A stretch of 64,000 bases of DNA from the NCBI RefSeq assembly GCF_003814875.1, contig NZ_RKQF01000001.1, positions 1 through 64,000 of the forward strand, read 5' to 3'. The notes below the pieces were generated by a model, which made no database searches, had not been told where the DNA came from, and was given only the letters and a program-made list of their open reading frames with translations. Position 1 is the stretch's first letter. Each line of letters opens with the position of its first letter. Of the stretch, positions 61,076-64,000 are shown one piece after another. Position numbers and translations under genes: made by a program. The DNA is from Streptomyces sp. Ag109_O5-1. GTDB lineage: Bacteria; Actinomycetota; Actinomycetes; Streptomycetales; Streptomycetaceae.

Positions 61076-61741
61076 ATGGAAAGGGCGACGACGCGGCAGG
61101 GTACGGCCCCACGGAACTACCCCAAGGGGGAGCGTCGGCGCGCCCAGATCATCGAGGCCGCGTTCACCGCGTTCGGGCAGGTCGGCTACCGCAACGCGAG
61201 CATGGTCCAGCTCGCCGCCGCCTGCGGTGTCTCGCGGGCCGGCCTGCTGCACCACTTCCCGACGAAGGAATCACTCCTGGAGGCGGTCCTCGAGGAGCGC
61301 GAGCGCCAGGACGACGAGCACTTCTTCCGGTCGGGGGCGGTCAACCACGACGGTCTGGAGTATTTCGCCAGCATGATCCGGCTCGTCGCGCACAACCAGG
61401 CCAACCCGCTGATCGTGAGCCTGTTCGCGGTGCTGTCCAGCGAGTCCACCGCGGCGGACCATCCGGCGCGGCCGTACTTCGTCACGCGCTACGAACGTGC
61501 CCGCAGGCAGATGCAGTTGGCCGTCGACGACCTGGCGCGCCGCGGTCTGCTGCGCCCCCACGTGGATCCGTCGGGGCTGGCGGCGGACCTCATCGCATTC
61601 ATCGACGGCCTGCAGATCCAGTGGCTGCTCAGCCCGCACGTCATCGACATGCCGGACCATCTGCGCACGATGCTGCGCAGCCTCATCAGCGTCGAACTCC
61701 CTCAGCCGGGCGAACCGGGGCCAGGACACGGAGGCCCGTGA
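61076..61741 (+). CDS. TetR-family regulator, probable sugar-operon repressor
   Basis: A 221-residue protein from ATG 61076. Helix-turn-helix: IIEAAFTAFGQVGYRNASMV, QLAAACGVSRAGLLHHFPTK. The effector domain (HNQANPLIVSLFAVLSSEST and PSGLAADLIAFIDGLQIQWL) matches the TetR_C subgroup found beside Gfo/Idh/MocA and TIM-barrel sugar genes. Its divergent position 95 bases from the operon supports direct control. Confidence 0.9.
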   Translation: MERATTRQGTAPRNYPKGERRRAQIIEAAFTAFGQVGYRNASMVQLAAACGVSRAGLLHHFPTKESLLEAVLEERERQDDEHFFRSGAVNHDGLEYFASMIRLVAHNQANPLIVSLFAVLSSESTAADHPARPYFVTRYERARRQMQLAVDDLARRGLLRPHVDPSGLAADLIAFIDGLQIQWLLSPHVIDMPDHLRTMLRSLISVELPQPGEPGPGHGGP

Positions 61742-61774
61742 ACGCCGGTGGAACCGTGTGCTTGAATTCCGGCC

Positions 61775-62281
61775 ATGGACGGCACCGCCCGCATGTGGAT
61801 CGGCAGCATCCCCTCGTTCGACCCGGACGGCCAGGGCGTCGTCCTGGCCGTCGACCAGGCGTCCTCCGACCCCGCCGAGCGCATGGTCTGTGTGCTGCTG
61901 AACCGGGGTCATGAGGGTGAGGAGGGCGTGTTCTACCTGTTGCCGCATGATCTCTCGGCCCGTTACGGGCGTACGGGGGAACGGCTCCGTGTCTCCTTGC
62001 TGGCCCGCTGGGACGTCCTCGCCGACGATCTGAAGTCACATCCGGCAGCGCTGCGTGCGCACCTCGCCGGACTCCCCCGCGACCCCGGTCACGACGACCG
62101 TGTCGTGCTCGTGCGCCGGGAGACGGTCACCGACTTCGTGCCGCCCGAGCATGACGGCATACCGCAGCCCGTCGTTCTGATCGACCACGTCGGCGGGCCG
62201 GTCGGACTGGCCGAGCTGGTCGGTCTGTTCGACGCGCAGGAGTCGGGCATCACCGTCGTCGCCGCGACGCCGGGACACTGA
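61775..62281 (+). CDS. Hypothetical protein
   Basis: A 168-residue protein from ATG 61775 (MDGTARMWIGSIPSFDPDGQ). It contains GVVLAVDQASSDPAERMVCV, EEGVFYLLPHDLSARYGRTG and DRVVLVRRETVTDFVPPEHD. No known domain, signal or membrane segment is visible. It starts 33 bases after the tetR stop and may be cotranscribed. It converges on the amidohydrolase gene. Confidence 0.6.
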   Translation: MDGTARMWIGSIPSFDPDGQGVVLAVDQASSDPAERMVCVLLNRGHEGEEGVFYLLPHDLSARYGRTGERLRVSLLARWDVLADDLKSHPAALRAHLAGLPRDPGHDDRVVLVRRETVTDFVPPEHDGIPQPVVLIDHVGGPVGLAELVGLFDAQESGITVVAATPGH

Positions 62282-62292
62282 GCACGTCCTCG

Positions 62293-63291
62293 TCAGACCC
62301 GGAACAGCCGTGCCGCGTTGTCGTGGCACACCTCTCGCAGCCACTCCCGGCCGAGGTCCAGACGTTCCAGGGCGTGGAGTTGGTGTACGTACGGGTACGG
62401 GATGTTGGGGAAGTCGGAGCCGAGCAGGATGCGGTCGCCGAGGGCGGCGATCCGTGGCAGCGCGCGGGGCGGAAACGGCATGAACTGCTCGGTGAAGTCG
62501 GTGAACGCCATGGTCGTGTCCAGCCGCACCTCCTCGTGCCGCTCGGCCAGGCCGAGGAAGTCCTCGTACTCGGGCATCCCCATGTGCGCGATGATCAGCC
62601 GCAGCCTCGGATGCCGCGCGAGTACCCGCGCGATCGCCTCGGGGCCGGTGTGCTTGCCGGGCGCCGGACCCGAACCGCAGTGAATCACCACCGGGATCCC
62701 GGCGTCGGCCAGCAACCCCCAGGCCTGCTGGAGGAGTTCGTCGGCCGGGTCGTACACCCCCACCTGGACGTGTGCCTTGAACACCCGGGCTCCCGCTTCG
62801 ACGGCCTCACGGACGTATGTCTCGACACCCGGCTCGGGGAAGAGGGTCGCGGTGTGCAGACAGTCGGGGGTGCGGCGGGCGAAGTCGGCCGCCCACGCGT
62901 TCAGCCAGGTCGCCATGCCGGGCTTGTGCGGGTAGAGCATCGCGGTGAAGGCCCGGACGCCGAACTCACGGAGGAGGGTGGTCCGTTCCGCCTCCTCCCG
63001 CCGGTAGGTGATCGGCCATTCGAGTCCGCCGATCAGCGGTCCGTTCGTGTCGAAGTAGTTCCAGACCTTGTGCAGGACCCGCTCGGGCATGAAGTGGGTG
63101 TGGACGTCGATCAGTCCGGGGAGGTCGAGTCGCTCCCGAAAACGGCGTACCTCACCGGTCTCCGCGGGCGAAACCTCGCCGCTCGCGCCTTCCCCGACAC
63201 CTTCGGCATCACCCGGTGTCGCGGAGCCGGCTCGCTGGGCGGAGCCGTGGGCGGGGGCGGGGCCGGCGGGTGCCGTGCGGTGATCGTTCAT
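62293..63291 (-). CDS. Amidohydrolase (amidohydrolase_2 family)
   Basis: About 332 residues from ATG 63291 (MNDHRTAPAGPAPAHGSAQR); the first 45 residues are low-complexity and a later start is possible. Metal ligands: LPGLIDVHTHFMPERVLHKV (H-x-H), IPVVIHCGSGPAPGKHTGPE (His), RLRLIIAHMGMPEYEDFLGL (His) and DRILLGSDFPNIPYPYVHQL (Asp). Such enzymes are metal-dependent decarboxylases or hydrolases of aromatic acids or lactones. A lactonase-like role beside the sugar operon is possible but unproven. Confidence 0.87.
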   Translation of the reverse strand: MNDHRTAPAGPAPAHGSAQRAGSATPGDAEGVGEGASGEVSPAETGEVRRFRERLDLPGLIDVHTHFMPERVLHKVWNYFDTNGPLIGGLEWPITYRREEAERTTLLREFGVRAFTAMLYPHKPGMATWLNAWAADFARRTPDCLHTATLFPEPGVETYVREAVEAGARVFKAHVQVGVYDPADELLQQAWGLLADAGIPVVIHCGSGPAPGKHTGPEAIARVLARHPRLRLIIAHMGMPEYEDFLGLAERHEEVRLDTTMAFTDFTEQFMPFPPRALPRIAALGDRILLGSDFPNIPYPYVHQLHALERLDLGREWLREVCHDNAARLFRV

Positions 63292-63395
63292 ACCGCCCAC
63301 GATCGGTGGTGGTGAGCGGCGAGTCCAGTCCCTCTCCGCCGGAGACGCGCGCGAGACCGCGCCCGCGCGGGAGGACGGGCCGGGCGGGAGGACGG

Positions 63396-63430
63396 GCCGG
63401 GCGGCACCCCCTGTGCGGGTGCCGCCCGGC
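63396..63430 (-). terminator. Strong hairpin after the DUF2630 gene
   Basis: GCCGGGCGGCACCC (63396-63409) pairs perfectly with GGGTGCCGCCCGGC (63417-63430), a 14-base-pair stem with a 7-base loop, 26 bases past the DUF2630 stop. It separates that gene from the amidohydrolase. Confidence 0.75.
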
Positions 63431-63455
63431 CGGCGGGTCGTGCCCCTGCGGTCCC

Positions 63456-63719
63456 TCAGGACAGATAGCCCTCGACCTGGGACGCCGAGCGGACATTGGC
63501 CTCGCCCGGGTCCTGTCCCGCCTCGATCCTGGCCCGGCGCTGCCGGAGCAGGTCCCAGCACTGGTCGAGTTCGGTCTCCAGGTGTGCCAGGAGGGCGTGC
63601 TCGGTCGCCCCGTCGATCTCCTGCTGCGCCAGGCGGGCACGCAGGTCCTTCTCCTGGCTGATCATTTCCGTGATGCGGCCGAGTATCTCCTTCTCGGCCT
63701 CGGCGTCTGGTCCAGTCAT
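63456..63719 (-). CDS. DUF2630 family protein
   Basis: An 87-residue protein from ATG 63719 (GAGGCAG upstream). AEKEILGRITEMISQEKDLR, HLETELDQCWDLLRQRRARI and the closing SASQVEGYLS are the family signature. The protein is predicted to be almost all helix and probably a coiled coil. Members are widespread in actinomycetes with no known function. Confidence 0.85.
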   Translation of the reverse strand: MTGPDAEAEKEILGRITEMISQEKDLRARLAQQEIDGATEHALLAHLETELDQCWDLLRQRRARIEAGQDPGEANVRSASQVEGYLS

Positions 63720-64000
63720 GGCTGCCTCTTTCCGGACGGCGGAGTGGATGAAGACTACGACAGGGCGTTAGGCGGTTGTCCCACTCCTTCTCCCACTCGG
63801 CCCCGGCCGCATCGGCCCGGCGAACGAACCACGGCGGCCGCCAAGTGCCGCCGACGGCCGCCCTGTTCGCCCAGCAAGCGGGCGGGACGCCGCCCCAAGT
63901 GGCTTCACACGCAGCCGCCTTGAATCGTTGTCACGGCTATTGACCTCAGCTCGACGGGCGGAATACGGTTCCCGCGCCTGCCGTGATTGAATCGATTCAA
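63720..64000. promoter_or_regulatory. Promoter region ending in a LacI-type palindrome
   Basis: TTGAATCGATTCAA (63987-64000) is a perfect 14-base palindrome with the central CG of LacI-family operators. Upstream, TTGACC (63940-63945) and ATACGG (63963-63968) make a plausible promoter with 17-base spacing, and a half-site TTGAATCG lies at about 63920. A plus-strand sugar gene under LacI control probably begins just beyond the window. Confidence 0.6.

Noticed and set aside
1..64000. CRISPR array or prophage
   Set aside because: No regularly spaced identical repeats, cas genes, phage structural genes or integrases were seen.

Overview
The window reads as chromosomal DNA of a Streptomyces or close relative. 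GC content is very high, many starts are GTG, most genes have GGAGG-type ribosome sites, and the gene families (large secreted glycosidases, TetR/LysR/MarR/GlxA regulators, GNAT, DUF1203, DUF2630) are typical of that group. There are no core housekeeping loci, no rRNA and no convincing tRNA. Insertion-sequence relics and frameshifted genes are common, which suits an accessory chromosome arm. Several pseudogenes differ from intact genes only by single-base frameshifts, so sequencing error has to be excluded before they are treated as biology.

Layout. 1-7.2 kb: scrap of genes and insertion sequences (IS5 fragment, two IS110 elements, IS630 fragment), a broken tetR next to intact tandem operators and an ABM monooxygenase, a VOC protein and a DUF4267 membrane protein. 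7.2-17.7 kb: secreted GH92 mannosidase under LacI-type palindromes, nicotinamidase with an apparent ACG start, TnpB relic with its right-end hairpin, PASTA protein, transglutaminase-like protein, nucleotidyltransferase, then a GNAT gene lying between the terminal repeat and the transposase fragment of an IS630-type element. 17.7-26.7 kb: PobA-like hydroxylase, MFS exporter, GlxA-type regulator, hypothetical proteins, a broken MTHFR-like gene and a second ABM protein. 27-38.9 kb: redox/aromatic island of SnoaL-like proteins, SDR, LysR, muconolactone-isomerase-like proteins (one single, one tandem fusion), MFS, two TetR, AKR, DJ-1/PfpI and a quinone-oxidoreductase-like enzyme. One dyad built on GACCGGTCGG recurs before three of these genes. 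39-43.2 kb: giant secreted GH35 beta-galactosidase. 43.4-54.4 kb: divergent regulator/enzyme pairs (MarR/FMN reductase, TetR/hydrolase, TetR/NmrA) among a shattered multicopper oxidase and ISAs1 and IS701 relics. 54.4-64 kb: SLT-domain secreted protein, PLP enzyme, universal stress protein, then a tightly overlapping four-gene sugar operon (two Gfo/Idh/MocA dehydrogenases, two TIM-barrel isomerase/epimerases) divergent from a TetR, an amidohydrolase, a DUF2630 protein and a terminal LacI-type palindrome.

How the genes may work together. The secreted GH92 and GH35 enzymes would release sugars from glycans. The four-gene operon looks like an oxidation/elimination route for a sugar or glycoside; its substrate is unknown. 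Many of the remaining enzymes form regulator-enzyme pairs sharing an intergenic dyad, which suggests a collection of ligand-inducible detoxification or catabolic switches for small aromatics, quinones or electrophiles. No complete antibiotic cluster, CRISPR array or prophage was seen.
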